A stretch of DNA of 64,000 bases from Mesorhizobium sp. AR07 (GTDB lineage Bacteria > Pseudomonadota > Alphaproteobacteria > Rhizobiales > Rhizobiaceae), in assembly GCF_024746815.1 (NCBI RefSeq), contig NZ_CP080525.1, positions 248,001-312,000 on the forward strand, read 5' to 3'. Below, piece by piece: positions 1-10,258 of the stretch (positions within the stretch are counted from its first letter, which is position 1; every line of letters begins with the position of its first letter). The notes beneath the pieces were generated by a model. It ran no database searches, was not told the origin of the DNA, and saw nothing but the letters and a program-made list of their open reading frames with translations. The position numbers and the translations under genes are program-made.

Positions 1-722
1 ATTGTTCCAAAAGCGTAGTGGCGCAATTTTAGCGCGGTGATCAGGTTGGTCAGCTTCGTCTTGCCATCAAACCGGTCCTGAAACATCTCGTCATGCATCA
101 GCAGGATCAGTTTGCGCGGCTTGACGAAGCGGCCATAGCCGAACAGGTGATCGATCTCGCTGACCAGATGGTCGACGCTTTGCACCGGCTCGCCGCTGTC
201 CTTGTGCACCCATTCGTGGTCCCAGCCGTAGAGATAGAAGCCCGAGGCCGCGACAAACTCGTAATCGGGCTCCTCGCGGCCCTCCTGGGCCAGGCCAAGG
301 GAGGTGTCGTTTTTCGACATTGAGGGCAGCCGGAACACGTCGCGCCCCGGCAGCCGGGCGTGCACCATTGGCTTCAGGCCGAGCACCGCGTTGGCCCGCA
401 TCATGTCGGCGACGACGCCTTCGGTGTCGGCGTAGTAATGCTGGTAGCGGTTGTTGGCATGGCTGTAGCTATGGTTGCCGAGCGTCACCTGCGGAAGTCG
501 CTTGGCGCGCTGGACGAGCGCCTTGTTGGCAGCACTTGCCTGCGCATGCATGCCGACCATGAACATCGTCGCCAGAACCTGCTCGGCTTCCAGCACGTCG
601 AGGATGTTGCTGGTGCCGTTCAGCGGACCATCGTCGAAGGTGAGATAGATGGTGCGATCCGCCGCATGGGCGGGGGATGCGAAAACCAGCAGTGCCGCCA
701 GGACAAACCGAAACGGTGTCAT
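1..722 (-). CDS. Secreted polysaccharide deacetylase (NodB-like), 3' end outside window
   Basis: The first 240 codons of a gene that runs off the left edge. From the ATG at 722 the protein opens with a hydrophobic signal peptide (about residues 4-20, ending SPAHA). It then shows the two NodB-homology motifs: TFDDGP with the catalytic and metal aspartates at 30-31, and HSYSH with metal histidines at 84 and 88. These enzymes remove N- or O-acyl groups from polysaccharides or peptidoglycan, here presumably in the periplasm. An in-frame ATG at 767 would add 15 polar residues before the signal peptide; 722 gives a cleaner leader. The downstream GGDEF-EAL gene on the same strand ends 30-75 bases upstream, so the two may be co-transcribed. 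The substrate cannot be told from the sequence. Confidence 0.8.
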   Translation of the reverse strand, partial: MTPFRFVLAALLVFASPAHAADRTIYLTFDDGPLNGTSNILDVLEAEQVLATMFMVGMHAQASAANKALVQRAKRLPQVTLGNHSYSHANNRYQHYYADTEGVVADMMRANAVLGLKPMVHARLPGRDVFRLPSMSKNDTSLGLAQEGREEPDYEFVAASGFYLYGWDHEWVHKDSGEPVQSVDHLVSEIDHLFGYGRFVKPRKLILLMHDEMFQDRFDGKTKLTNLITALKLRHYAFGT

Positions 723-796
723 TATCAGCACTATCCGGTTGCGATCACGACAGGCGGCCATGTCCATGACGGCTTGTCAAGGTATCTCGGCAAGGC

Positions 797-2923
797 CTAG
801 GCCAGGCTTCCCTGCAGCACCGTCAGCCTGGCTTTCTTCGGCATGCGGGCCGTCAGCCATTCCAGGGCCTTGTCCCGCGGCATCGGGAAGGCGATGGAAT
901 AGCCCTGCACCTGGTCGCAGCCGATCGCCATCAGCGAATCGAGTTCGGCTTCGGTTTCCGCACCCTCGGCAACGATCGAGATGCCGAGGCCACGCGCCAG
1001 CTCGGTGATGGCGCGCACGATCTTCGAGTTGTCGCCATTCTCATGGATGTTCTGGACGAAGCGGCGATCGATCTTCAGCCGGTCGATCTCGTTTGGATTG
1101 ACATGGCTGAGCGAGGCATAGCCGGTGCCGAAATCATCGAGTTCGAGATGCACGCCGGCTGCCCTGATGTGGCGCAGCTTGGCGGCGATGCCGGTCTTCT
1201 CGTCGTCGAGAATGACGGATTCGACGATTTCCAGTGACAGTTTCTGCGGCGGCAGCCCGGCCTTCTCCAGCGTCTCGAACAGAAACGCATCGAAATCATG
1301 CTCGCGCAATTCGGTCCCGGAAACATTGACGGCAAGCCGCCCGAAGGCAATGCCGTTGCGGTTCCATTCGGCCGCTTCGTTGATCGCCTTGCTGATGACG
1401 ATGCGGCCGATCTCGGGCATGAAGCCGCATTTCTCGGCGACCGGAATGAATTCGCCAGGTGGGATCATGCCGCGCTCGGCATGGTTCCAGCGCACCAGCG
1501 CTTCAATGCCGCTGATCGTGCCGTCGGTCAGCGAAACTTGCGGCTGGAAATAGACCTGGAACGCCCGCTCCGAAATGGCGACCTTCATGTCGTGCTCGAG
1601 CTGCTTGCGGTAGTCGAGTTCGCGGCGCAACTCCTCGGAGAAGAACGAGAAGTTGCCGCCCCCCAGTTTCTTGGCGGAATAGAGCGCCAGATCGGCGTGG
1701 ACCAGCAGATCCTGCGCATTGTCGGCGTCGATCGGATAGACGGCGATGCCGGCGCTGGCGCCAGGAAGAATGGTCGTACCCTGGAACACGATCGGCTCGT
1801 TGATGTGCGCCAGGATGCGCCGCGCCAGCATGTTGATGTCTTCGGTGCCGCCGGCGCCGGCAAGGATCATGACGAACTCGTCGCCGCCCAGGCGCACGCA
1901 CAGATCCGACGCCCGACAGGAATCGCGCATGCGCTGCGCCGTGACAACAAGCACATAGTCGCCGGCGGCGTGGCCGAGCGTATCGTTGATCTGCTTGAAC
2001 CGGTCGAGGTCGAGCTGGACGACGGCGAGGCGCTCGCGACGCCGATGCGTGCCCTTGATCAGCGTATCGAAATGATCGGTCAGGAACGTCCGGTTGTGTA
2101 GGCCGGTGAGGCCGTCATGCACCGCGATGAAGGCCATCGAATTGCGCGCATCGATCAGCTCATGCGTCTTGCGCAGGATGGCGTTCGACATCGGCCTGAA
2201 GATGAACAGAGCCACCAGCAGAATGACGGCGAGGGTGGCATAGAACAGCGTGCGATGGAGAGCGAGCAGCTTGTCGGAGCGCTCGTCGGCATCGGCACTG
2301 ATGCGCTGGCCAAGTGCGGCGTAGCCCGACAGGGTCGCGTTGGCCACCGAGGCGTCGAGATTGACGCGCTCGCCCCCACCCTTGTAGCCGTCACTGGCGC
2401 CCGTCAGCTGGGATTCAAAGGATGAGATCAGCCGCTCGCCATTGGCGACAAGGCCCACCGAGAAATAGTCGAGATGGAACGGCTTGGCGAACAGCACGCT
2501 CTCGATCGATTTCGGGTCCAGACGGGCCGGCGACATCGGATCGGCGTTCGTCTGGTCGAGCAGGAGATCGTAATTCGTCTCGAACTCCGCCGTCGCCTGC
2601 TTGAGTGCGCTGACCAGCGCCGGCTGCTTGTCGCGCGAAGCGGCACCCGTCGCGCTGGCAAGGAAGACGATGCGCTGCGACAGCGCCTTTTGCGTTCCGA
2701 CGATATCGAGCAAGGTGTGATTGTGCTGTTGGGTGGCCATCGTCTGCTGCAGCAGGATGAACGAGGCCACCACCATCGCGGCAATGATCAGCAGGGCCAG
2801 CCAGTAGCCAGCCTTGATCAGCAGTATGAGCTTGCCTGAAACGGTTTGCACCGGCTGCTGCGACATTTTCGGGGGCGGCCCTCTCGCCAACGGATTCTTG
2901 CTGCGAGGACCATTGGCCTGCAA
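797..2923 (-). CDS. Membrane-bound GGDEF-EAL cyclic-di-GMP enzyme
   Basis: 708 aa. The order is an N-terminal membrane helix (about 32-55), a periplasmic sensor of about 180 residues, a second helix ([17 protein letters not shown], about 225-245), a GGDEF domain and an EAL domain. GGDEF is intact near residue 344 ([10 protein letters not shown]) and EAL is intact near 472 (GIEALVRW). The EAL loop-6 motif [10 protein letters not shown] is also present, so both synthesis and breakdown of c-di-GMP are possible. The sensor starts with a stretch ([10 protein letters not shown]) that resembles the PilJ-type N-terminal domain; its ligand is unknown. A later ATG at 2866 (MSQQPVQTV) would remove 19 polar residues and may be the real start. 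Divergent from kbl. Confidence 0.9.
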   Translation of the reverse strand: MQANGPRSKNPLARGPPPKMSQQPVQTVSGKLILLIKAGYWLALLIIAAMVVASFILLQQTMATQQHNHTLLDIVGTQKALSQRIVFLASATGAASRDKQPALVSALKQATAEFETNYDLLLDQTNADPMSPARLDPKSIESVLFAKPFHLDYFSVGLVANGERLISSFESQLTGASDGYKGGGERVNLDASVANATLSGYAALGQRISADADERSDKLLALHRTLFYATLAVILLVALFIFRPMSNAILRKTHELIDARNSMAFIAVHDGLTGLHNRTFLTDHFDTLIKGTHRRRERLAVVQLDLDRFKQINDTLGHAAGDYVLVVTAQRMRDSCRASDLCVRLGGDEFVMILAGAGGTEDINMLARRILAHINEPIVFQGTTILPGASAGIAVYPIDADNAQDLLVHADLALYSAKKLGGGNFSFFSEELRRELDYRKQLEHDMKVAISERAFQVYFQPQVSLTDGTISGIEALVRWNHAERGMIPPGEFIPVAEKCGFMPEIGRIVISKAINEAAEWNRNGIAFGRLAVNVSGTELREHDFDAFLFETLEKAGLPPQKLSLEIVESVILDDEKTGIAAKLRHIRAAGVHLELDDFGTGYASLSHVNPNEIDRLKIDRRFVQNIHENGDNSKIVRAITELARGLGISIVAEGAETEAELDSLMAIGCDQVQGYSIAFPMPRDKALEWLTARMPKKARLTVLQGSLA

Positions 2924-3174
2924 ATGTTAACAGGTTTGGAAATCGACAGCCGACCGGCAAGGGCAAGACTCGGAAAGATCGCCAAATGGTTATCGGCTCG
3001 TTTAGCGTCGAGTCCGCATTTGAGCGGTCGTCGGTCGGCACCTTTGTCGTCGCGTCGCTTTGGCGGCTGCATGACGATCCACATCGGGACGCTTGCCACC
3101 GATCCGGTCGTTTTTGCGATGGATTTTTCGCGCGGACGAGACGACAGTCGGCCCACATCAAACGAGGCCCGATC

Positions 3175-4362
3175 ATGACCGCAGCATTTCTCACACACAT
3201 CGACAGCGAGCTCGCGGGGCTGAAATCGGCCGGCCTCTACAAATCCGAGCGGGTGATCTCGTCGACCCAGTCGGCTCAGATCGAGGTCGGCGGGCAGAAG
3301 GTGCTCAACTTCTGCGCCAACAACTATCTCGGCCTTGCCGACAGCGCCGATTTGCGCGCGGCGGCCAGCCAGGCGCTTGACCGCTACGGCTACGGCATGG
3401 CCTCGGTGCGCTTCATCTGCGGCACGCAGGAGGAGCACAAGCAGCTCGAGGCGACGATTTCATCCTTCCTCGGGCTGGAGGACACCATCCTCTATGGCTC
3501 CTGCTTCGACGCCAATGGCGGCCTGTTCGAGACACTGCTCGGCGAGGACGATGCGATCATTTCCGATGCGCTCAATCACGCCTCGATCATTGACGGTGTG
3601 CGGCTGTCGAAGGCCAAACGCTTCCGCTATGCCAACAACGACATGGCCGATCTCGAAGCGCGCCTGAAGGAAGCCAGGGATTGCCGCTTCCGGCTGATCG
3701 CCACCGACGGCGTGTTTTCGATGGACGGCATCATCGCCAATCTCAGGGGCGTCTGCGACCTCGCCGACAAGTACGATGCCATGGTGATGGTCGACGACAG
3801 CCATGCGGTCGGCTTCGTTGGCCGGAACGGCCGCGGCTCGGCCGAACATTGCGGCGTCGAGGGCAGGGTGGACATCATCACCGGTACGCTCGGCAAGGCA
3901 CTCGGCGGCGCATCCGGCGGTTACACATCGGGCAAGAAGCAAGTGGTCGATTGGCTGCGCCAGCGCTCGCGGCCATACCTGTTCTCCAACACGCTGATGC
4001 CGGCGATCGCCGGGGCTTCGATCAAGGTGTTCGACCTGATCCGCAATGGCGACGCCTTGCGCGAGCGCCTATATGCCAATGCGGCGCGGTTCCGGTCGCA
4101 AATGGGCAAGCTCGGCTTCACCTTGGCCGGAGCCGACCATCCGATCATTCCGGTGATGCTGGGCGACGCGACATTGGCACAGGAGATGGCGGCGCGCATG
4201 TTGAAGCGCGGCATCTATGTCATCGGTTTTTCCTTCCCGGTGGTGCCGAAGGGGCAGGCACGCATCCGCACGCAGATGTCGGCGGCGCATTCCAGCGCCG
4301 ATATCGACCGCGCGATGGAAGCGTTTGCCGCCGTCGGGCGCGAACTCGGGATCATTGGATGA
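3175..4362 (+). CDS. kbl: 2-amino-3-ketobutyrate CoA ligase (glycine C-acetyltransferase)
   Basis: 395 aa, the normal family length. It converts 2-amino-3-oxobutyrate and CoA into glycine and acetyl-CoA, the second step of threonine breakdown after Tdh. It is a cytosolic fold-type I PLP enzyme of the alpha-oxoamine synthase family. The PLP lysine is K241 in [13 protein letters not shown]; the [10 protein letters not shown] motif with the cofactor-stacking residues is present, as is [10 protein letters not shown] near the start. The open frame extends upstream to 2986, but [20 protein letters not shown] at 3175 matches the usual N-terminus, so this start was chosen. tdh follows in the same direction, separated by a palindromic repeat. 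Confidence 0.95.
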   Translation: MTAAFLTHIDSELAGLKSAGLYKSERVISSTQSAQIEVGGQKVLNFCANNYLGLADSADLRAAASQALDRYGYGMASVRFICGTQEEHKQLEATISSFLGLEDTILYGSCFDANGGLFETLLGEDDAIISDALNHASIIDGVRLSKAKRFRYANNDMADLEARLKEARDCRFRLIATDGVFSMDGIIANLRGVCDLADKYDAMVMVDDSHAVGFVGRNGRGSAEHCGVEGRVDIITGTLGKALGGASGGYTSGKKQVVDWLRQRSRPYLFSNTLMPAIAGASIKVFDLIRNGDALRERLYANAARFRSQMGKLGFTLAGADHPIIPVMLGDATLAQEMAARMLKRGIYVIGFSFPVVPKGQARIRTQMSAAHSSADIDRAMEAFAAVGRELGIIG

Positions 4363-4368
4363 GGCTTT

Positions 4369-4515
4369 ACCCTCCCCCTTGTGGGGAGGGTCGACGAGCG
4401 ACCGCTTGCGAAGCAAGTGGTCGGGAGACGGGGTGGGGGTACGCACAGATCTCCACCAACAACTTTGGACCCACCCGGCCCTTCGGGCCACCCTCCCCAC
4501 CAGGGGGAGGGCAAG
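4369..4515. repeat. Intergenic palindromic repeat, family A, copy 1
   Basis: Between kbl and tdh. The outer arms are inverted (CCCTCCCCCTTGTGGGGAGG at the left and its near-complement at the right), with internal smaller stems (CGACCGCTTGCGAAGCAAGTGGTCG). Related copies lie at 16859-16992 and at 36452-36548 plus 37755-37763. It resembles rhizobial intergenic mosaic elements. The tdh ribosome-binding site (AAGGAG, about 4513-4518) directly abuts its right arm. Confidence 0.75.
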
Positions 4516-4524
4516 GAGCTAGAT

Positions 4525-5559
<1,035 letters not shown>

Positions 5560-5586
5560 GCGACTAATGAAGGGCGTTGCGATCCT

Positions 5587-5763
5587 TCGCGCCCCCCTCT
5601 GTCCTGCCGGACATCTCCCCCACTTGGGGGGAGATTGGCTGTCATCACGGACTTCGCCAATCTCCAACGTTGCAGGATTGAGCTCAGCGCCGAAACTGCC
5701 AATCTCCCTCCTTGTGGGGGAGATGTCCGGCAGGACAGAGGGGGCGCTGTCCCGCCAACGTAT
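5587..5763. repeat. Intergenic palindromic repeat, family B, copy 1
   Basis: About 177 bp. The outer arms are almost perfect 30-nt inverted repeats built on CTCTGTCCTGCCGGACATCT, enclosing a less conserved centre with CCAATCTCC boxes. Three more copies occur at about 12000-12175, 21985-22147 and 38593-38768. It lies between the convergent tdh and marR genes. Confidence 0.8.
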
Positions 5764-5778
5764 CAGTGTGTTCTCGAC

Positions 5779-6252
5779 TTAGCCCTTACCCAAAGCCGCC
5801 TCCAGCGCAGCCAATCCTTCCGCAATCGCCGTGCGCTCGCTGGCGCTCAGCTTCGCCAGCAACCCCCGCTCGAACGCCTTCGCCAGCGGCACCATCTCGC
5901 GATACGCGGCAAGCCCGGCCCTGGTCAGCGTCAGATGCTCGACGCGGCGGTCGTTTTCGTCAGGCGTGCGGGTCAGCCAGCGTCGCCGTTCGAGCTCGGC
6001 GACGGCGCGCGACACCTTGGTCTTGTGCATGGCCGATTGCTCGCCGAGTGCTGTCGCCGTCATCGTGCCGTGCTGGCCGAGCCCGGAAAGGGTGCGCCAT
6101 TCCGGGCGGGTCAGGCCATGGCTGTCCTTGTAAATCCCTGCGAATTCGCGGCTGACGGCATCGGCCAGCCGATAGAGCCGGTAGGGCAGGAAGGATTCCA
6201 GGTCGAGGATTTCCGGTTCCATGGTTGCATATCCCGGCGGAAGCATTGGCAT
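5779..6252 (-). CDS. MarR-family transcriptional regulator, probably of homogentisate catabolism
   Basis: 157 aa (or 147 from the ATG at 6222, [11 protein letters not shown]). A winged-helix MarR protein: [26 protein letters not shown] leads into the recognition helix [19 protein letters not shown], then the wing [13 protein letters not shown]. It is divergent from hmgA with about 70 bases between them, and that gap holds an inverted repeat. MarR proteins in this position usually repress the aromatic-degradation gene next door and respond to an aromatic ligand. That role is inferred from position. Confidence 0.85.
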   Translation of the reverse strand: MPMLPPGYATMEPEILDLESFLPYRLYRLADAVSREFAGIYKDSHGLTRPEWRTLSGLGQHGTMTATALGEQSAMHKTKVSRAVAELERRRWLTRTPDENDRRVEHLTLTRAGLAAYREMVPLAKAFERGLLAKLSASERTAIAEGLAALEAALGKG

Positions 6253-6257
6253 TGATA

Positions 6258-6286
6258 GTTACATTTTCGATGGTTACAAATGAAAC
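6258..6286. promoter_or_regulatory. Possible MarR operator between marR and hmgA
   Basis: GTTACATTT at 6258-6266 and AAATGAAAC at 6278-6286 form an inverted repeat with one mismatch. GTTACA also repeats directly at 6258 and 6273. The site lies in the short divergent intergenic gap, as expected for a MarR dimer site. This is inference from symmetry and position. Confidence 0.4.
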
Positions 6287-6323
6287 CAGTTTGGTCAATT
6301 GGGATCTATTCCGGGAGGAAGCG

Positions 6324-7637
6324 ATGGCCTTTTCCTACATGCCGGGCTTCGGCAACGACTTCGAAACCGAAACCTTGCCCGGCTCGCTGCCGCAGGGACG
6401 AAACTCGCCGCAGCGGCCGGCCTATGGCCTCTATGCCGAGCAGCTTTCCGGCTCGCCCTTTACCGCCCCTCGCGGCACCAACGAGCGCTCCTGGCTCTAT
6501 CGCATAAGGCCGAGCGTCAAGCACACCGGCCGCTTCAAGCCGGCGAATTATCCGCTGTGGAAGAGCGCGCCCAATGTCGGCGACCACGAGCTGGCGCTTG
6601 GCCAGTATCGCTGGAACCCGGTGCCGATGCCGAAAGAACCGACCGATTTCATCGCCGGCATGCGCAGCATCACCACATCAGGCGATGTGCTCGGACAGAC
6701 AGGCATGGCGGCCCACGTGTATGTCGCCAACCGCTCGATGGTCGACGATCATTTCTTCAATGCCGACGGCGAGTTGCTCATCGTGCCGCAGGTCGGCGCC
6801 CTTCGCTTCGTCACCGAGATGGGCGTCATCGAGCTTCGACCCGGCGAGATCGCGGTGCTGCCGCGCGGCCTTGTCTTCAAGGTCGAACTGGTCGATGCCG
6901 AAGTGCGCGGCTATGTCTGCGAGAATTACGGCGCCAAGCTGACGCTGCCCGATCGCGGCCCGATCGGCGCCAATTGCCTCGCCAACCCGCGCGATTTCAA
7001 GACGCCTTGCGCCTGGTTCGAGGAGAAGGAGACGCCGTGCCGGCTGACGGTGAAATGGTGCGGAAATTTCCATGTCACCGAGATCGGCCATTCCCCGCTC
7101 GACGTCGTCGCCTGGCACGGCAACTACGCGCCCTACAAATATGATCTGGCAAATTTTTCACCGGTCGGCGCGCTGCTGTTCGATCATCCCGATCCGTCGA
7201 TCTTCACCGTGCTGACGGCGCCGAGCGGCGAGGAAGGCACCGCCAACATCGACTTCGTCATCTTCCCGCCGCGCTGGCTGGTGGCGGAGGATACGTTCCG
7301 GCCGCCCTGGTATCATCGCAACATCATGAGCGAGTTCATGGGCCTGATCCACGGCCAGTACGACGCCAAGGAGGAAGGTTTCGTGCCCGGCGGCATCAGC
7401 CTGCACAATCTGATGCTGGCCCATGGGCCGGATGCGCCTGGTTTCGAAAAAGCCTCGCGCGCGGACCTGAAACCGGTCAAGCTCGACAACACCATGGCCT
7501 TCATGTTCGAGACCCGTTTTCCGCAGATGCTGACCCGCTACGGCGCCGAACTGGAAACCCGGCAGGACAATTACATCGACTGCTGGGCAGACCTGAAGAA
7601 GCGTTTTAACGGCACGCCCGAGGGCGACTGGTCTTGA
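6324..7637 (+). CDS. hmgA: Homogentisate 1,2-dioxygenase
   Basis: 437 aa, cytosolic Fe(II) ring-cleavage dioxygenase that turns homogentisate into maleylacetoacetate in tyrosine/phenylalanine breakdown. It begins [20 protein letters not shown], the usual family N-terminus, after a strong GGGAGGAA ribosome-binding site at 6313-6320. An upstream in-frame ATG at 6225 lies in the operator region and is not favoured. The family's C-terminal iron-site region is visible ([15 protein letters not shown]; histidine and glutamate ligands). The next gene starts at or just after its stop. Together with hppD and the FAH-family gene it forms the homogentisate pathway. Confidence 0.96.
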   Translation: MAFSYMPGFGNDFETETLPGSLPQGRNSPQRPAYGLYAEQLSGSPFTAPRGTNERSWLYRIRPSVKHTGRFKPANYPLWKSAPNVGDHELALGQYRWNPVPMPKEPTDFIAGMRSITTSGDVLGQTGMAAHVYVANRSMVDDHFFNADGELLIVPQVGALRFVTEMGVIELRPGEIAVLPRGLVFKVELVDAEVRGYVCENYGAKLTLPDRGPIGANCLANPRDFKTPCAWFEEKETPCRLTVKWCGNFHVTEIGHSPLDVVAWHGNYAPYKYDLANFSPVGALLFDHPDPSIFTVLTAPSGEEGTANIDFVIFPPRWLVAEDTFRPPWYHRNIMSEFMGLIHGQYDAKEEGFVPGGISLHNLMLAHGPDAPGFEKASRADLKPVKLDNTMAFMFETRFPQMLTRYGAELETRQDNYIDCWADLKKRFNGTPEGDWS

Positions 7638-8503
7638 GCGGCGAGCCAATGCCGGACCGGCTGGTGCTTTTGGGCTCGAAGGGCGGCCCGGCGCTGCGGC
7701 CGGGCGGACCGTGGCCGAGTTCGTCGCTGCTGCGGATTGGCGGCCGGCTCATCGTCGTCGACTGCGGGCTTGGCGTGACGCGCGCTCTGGTCGACGCCGG
7801 CATCGGCCTGAAGGCGCTCGACCTGATCTTCATCACGCATCTGCATTCCGACCATGTGCTGGAACTCGGGCCGCTGATCCACACCGCCTGGACGGCGGGT
7901 CTGGCGACGCCGGTTGGCGTGTTTGGCCCGCCCGGCACCGGCCATTACTGGCGGCGCTTTTGTCAGGCGATGGAATTCGACATCGAGATCCGCATCGTCG
8001 ATGAGGGCAGGCCGGATATTCGCGAGCTGGTGTCGATCAACGAATTCGGCGAAGGCCAGGTGCTTCAGCAACGCGGCCTGAAGGTTTCGGCCCTGCGCGT
8101 CGACCATCCGCCTGTGATCGACTGCTTTGCCCTGCGCTTCGAACATGGCGGGAGAAGCGTGGTGTTCTCCGCCGATACGGCCTTCTTTCCGCCGCTCGCC
8201 GATTTCGCCCGAAGCGCTGACATTCTCGTCCACGAAGCCATGCTGGAAGAGGGCATCGAGCGGCTGGTGGCCAAGACCGGCAATGGTGCGCGGCTGAAGG
8301 ACCATCTGCTCGCCAGCCACAGCTTTGCCGAGGAGGCCGGGCGCATTGCCAGCGATGCCGGCGTGAAGAGCTTGGTGCTCAATCATCTCATTCCGGCCGA
8401 CGACGCCGGGATCGTCGAGGCCGATTGGATCGCCGTTGTCAGGAAAACATGGGCCGGCGACTTGACGATCGCCCGCGACGGCCTTGTTGTGGAGCTAGCA
8501 TGA
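7634..8503 (+). CDS. Metallo-beta-lactamase-fold hydrolase
   Basis: 289 aa. It has the zinc motif HLHSDH (about residues 71-76), further ligands in SADTAFFP and a late histidine in VLNHLIP. The overall layout is that of RNase Z/arylsulfatase-like MBL proteins. A TTG start at 7634 overlaps the hmgA stop by four bases (TTGA); an ATG at 7649 ([14 protein letters not shown]) is equally plausible. Its place between hmgA and a fumarylacetoacetate-hydrolase gene suggests a hydrolytic job in aromatic catabolism, but the substrate is unknown. Confidence 0.85.
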   Translation: MSGEPMPDRLVLLGSKGGPALRPGGPWPSSSLLRIGGRLIVVDCGLGVTRALVDAGIGLKALDLIFITHLHSDHVLELGPLIHTAWTAGLATPVGVFGPPGTGHYWRRFCQAMEFDIEIRIVDEGRPDIRELVSINEFGEGQVLQQRGLKVSALRVDHPPVIDCFALRFEHGGRSVVFSADTAFFPPLADFARSADILVHEAMLEEGIERLVAKTGNGARLKDHLLASHSFAEEAGRIASDAGVKSLVLNHLIPADDAGIVEADWIAVVRKTWAGDLTIARDGLVVELA

Positions 8504-8566
8504 TCGCGAACCGAAGGACCGCATTAGCGAAAAGTGGGAACCGGTTTTCGGAAAAGATCATGCGTA
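8499..8566. repeat. Dispersed palindromic repeat, family C, copy 1
   Basis: Short repeat ending the MBL gene and running towards the next: GCATGATC...AAAAGTGGGAACCGGTTTTC...GATCATGC, with ends GCATGATC/GATCATGC inverted. The same unit appears at 63616-63746 (two tandem units). A more distant relative with GGAAAGTGGGAAACGGTTTTCC lies near 40031-40110. Confidence 0.65.
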
Positions 8567-8615
8567 GAAGAAAAGTCCAAAGCGGCGCCGAAGCCGCGTC
8601 AGGAGAGGAAACCGC

Positions 8616-9629
8616 ATGAAGCTTGCCACATTGAAGGACGGGACGCGCGACGGAAAACTCGTCGTCGTCTCGCGCGACCTGACACGCTTCACCGACGCCT
8701 CGTTCCTGGCGCGCACGTTGCAGGCAGCGCTCGACGACTGGCGGCGCATCGCCCCGCATCTCGCGACAATAGCGGAATCGCTGGAGAACAATGCGATGCC
8801 GTCGGAGCGCTTTCACGAACATGACGCCCATTCGCCGCTGCCGCGCGCCTATCAATGGGCCGATGGCTCGGCCTATGTGAACCATGTCGAGCTGGTGCGG
8901 AAAGCGCGCGGCGCCGAGATGCCGGCGAGCTTCCGGACCGACCCGCTGATCTACCAGGGCGGTTCGGACTCGTTCCTTCCGCCGCGCGATCCGATCCGCA
9001 TGGCTGACGAGGCCTTCGGCATCGACATGGAGGGGGAAGTCACGGTTGTCGTCGACAACGTGCCGATGGGCGCCAGCCTCGATGAGGCCCGTGCCGCGAT
9101 CCGGCTACTGATGCTGGTCAACGACGTGACGCTGCGTGCGCTCACCGGGCCGGAACTAGCCAAGGGTTTCGGCTTCTTCCAATCGAAACCGTCCTCGGCC
9201 TTTTCGCCTGTCGCGGTGACGCCGGACGAATTGGGGGACGCCTGGGATGGCGGCAAGGTCAGCCTGCCGCTGCTCGCCGATCTCAACGGCAAGCCGTTCG
9301 GCCGCGCCAATGCCGGCATCGACATGACCTTCGATTTTCCGGCGCTGATCGTCCATGCCGCCAGGACAAGGCCACTGGCCGCTGGCACGATCATCGGTTC
9401 CGGCACCGTATCCAACAAGCTCGACGGCGGGCCGGGCAAGCCTGTCTCAGCCGGCGGCGCAGGCTATTCCTGCATCGCCGAACTGCGCATGATCGAGACC
9501 ATTGTATCAGGCGCGCCCAAAACGCCATTCCTGCGCTTCGGCGACACGGTGCGCATCGAGATGAAGGACACGACCGGACGTTCGATCTTCGGCGCCATCG
9601 AGCAGAAGGTCGAGAAATACGAGAGGTGA
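8616..9629 (+). CDS. Fumarylacetoacetate hydrolase family protein
   Basis: 337 aa. A C-terminal FAH-fold domain carries the metal-binding acidic residues (DMEGEVTVVVDNVP, about 132-145) and the GSGTVSNK segment typical of fumarylacetoacetases. The N-terminal 80 residues differ from the eukaryotic-type enzyme, and the protein is shorter than classical FahA (about 420 aa). It most likely cleaves fumarylacetoacetate to fumarate and acetoacetate, the last step after HmgA. RBS AGGAGAGG lies about 10 bases upstream. A 112-base gap containing repeat C separates it from the MBL gene. Family certain, exact substrate inferred from context. Confidence 0.88.
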   Translation: MKLATLKDGTRDGKLVVVSRDLTRFTDASFLARTLQAALDDWRRIAPHLATIAESLENNAMPSERFHEHDAHSPLPRAYQWADGSAYVNHVELVRKARGAEMPASFRTDPLIYQGGSDSFLPPRDPIRMADEAFGIDMEGEVTVVVDNVPMGASLDEARAAIRLLMLVNDVTLRALTGPELAKGFGFFQSKPSSAFSPVAVTPDELGDAWDGGKVSLPLLADLNGKPFGRANAGIDMTFDFPALIVHAARTRPLAAGTIIGSGTVSNKLDGGPGKPVSAGGAGYSCIAELRMIETIVSGAPKTPFLRFGDTVRIEMKDTTGRSIFGAIEQKVEKYER

Positions 9630-9633
9630 GGGG

Positions 9634-9921
9634 ATGACGGGGTTCTATCTTCTGGCGGGTGCCTGGGCGCTTGCCATGCTGGCGGTCTTCATCCTGGCGA
9701 TCCGGCTGAGCTATCGCATCGAGGCGCGCTCGCCGGACCTGACCAACCGCAGCGGCTTTGCGCGCAAGGTGATGATGTTCCACACAGTTACCAATAGGGA
9801 GGTCGCGCGGGACGCGGAAACGCAGGGCATGCGGCGGCGCATGAACCGGCTGCTGCTGATCGTTCTCGCCGGGTTTGTGGTTCTGTGGGCGGGTCTGTCT
9901 CTGGTCCGGTCAGTGGAATGA
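9634..9921 (+). CDS. Small membrane protein of unknown function
   Basis: 95 aa with two predicted membrane helices (about 4-24 and 70-90) joined by a basic loop rich in R/K. It starts four bases after the FAH stop with an overlapping GAGGTGAGGGG ribosome-binding site, so it is probably co-translated with that gene. No family is recognised. The composition matches the chromosome and gives no sign of transfer. Confidence 0.7.
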   Translation: MTGFYLLAGAWALAMLAVFILAIRLSYRIEARSPDLTNRSGFARKVMMFHTVTNREVARDAETQGMRRRMNRLLLIVLAGFVVLWAGLSLVRSVE

Positions 9922-9993
9922 CGTGATGAAGAGTTCCTGCTCGACTATGACATCAAGCTGAGGAAGGCGGAGGTCGAGAGGCTGGGGCTTTAG
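9922..9993 (+). pseudogene. Possible C-terminal remnant of a lost gene
   Basis: Directly after the stop of the small membrane protein, a 23-codon in-frame stretch reads EEFLLDYDIKLRKAEVERLG up to TAG. It is charged and helix-like, with no start codon of its own. It looks like the tail of a degraded gene. It may instead be chance; the evidence is only composition. Confidence 0.25.
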
Positions 9994-10008
9994 TTGCCAA
10001 TTCCCATC

Positions 10009-10194
10009 TTAAACAATCGGCCTATCAACCGCTGAAGTGGTGCCGATGCGAGGCAGAAGGTCGACCTTCACCGGAGGCGGGAGGAGGCGCGCTACCGGTT
10101 TGCCGCGTCGGGTGATCACGATCTCTTCACCTGCCTTCGCGCGCCTTACGAGTTCCGACAGTCTAGCTCTGGCTTCGGTTATGGAGACGTTCAC
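10009..10194 (-). CDS. Phd/YefM-type antitoxin, orphan
   Basis: 61 aa, MNVSITEARARLSELVRRAKAGEEIVITRRGKPVARLLPP and a short tail. This is the compact Phd/prevent-host-death DNA-binding fold. Such antitoxins normally repress their own operon and neutralise a co-encoded PIN or Doc toxin. No toxin gene follows at lower coordinates on this strand, and only about 90 bases separate it from the neighbouring gene. It is probably a leftover of a toxin-antitoxin pair. Confidence 0.75.
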   Translation of the reverse strand: MNVSITEARARLSELVRRAKAGEEIVITRRGKPVARLLPPPVKVDLLPRIGTTSAVDRPIV

Positions 10195-10258
10195 GGCTCG
10201 ACCTCTTGTGATCGGAATTTAAACCAAAGCCGATCGAGCCGCAAACGAGCTTGAAGTT

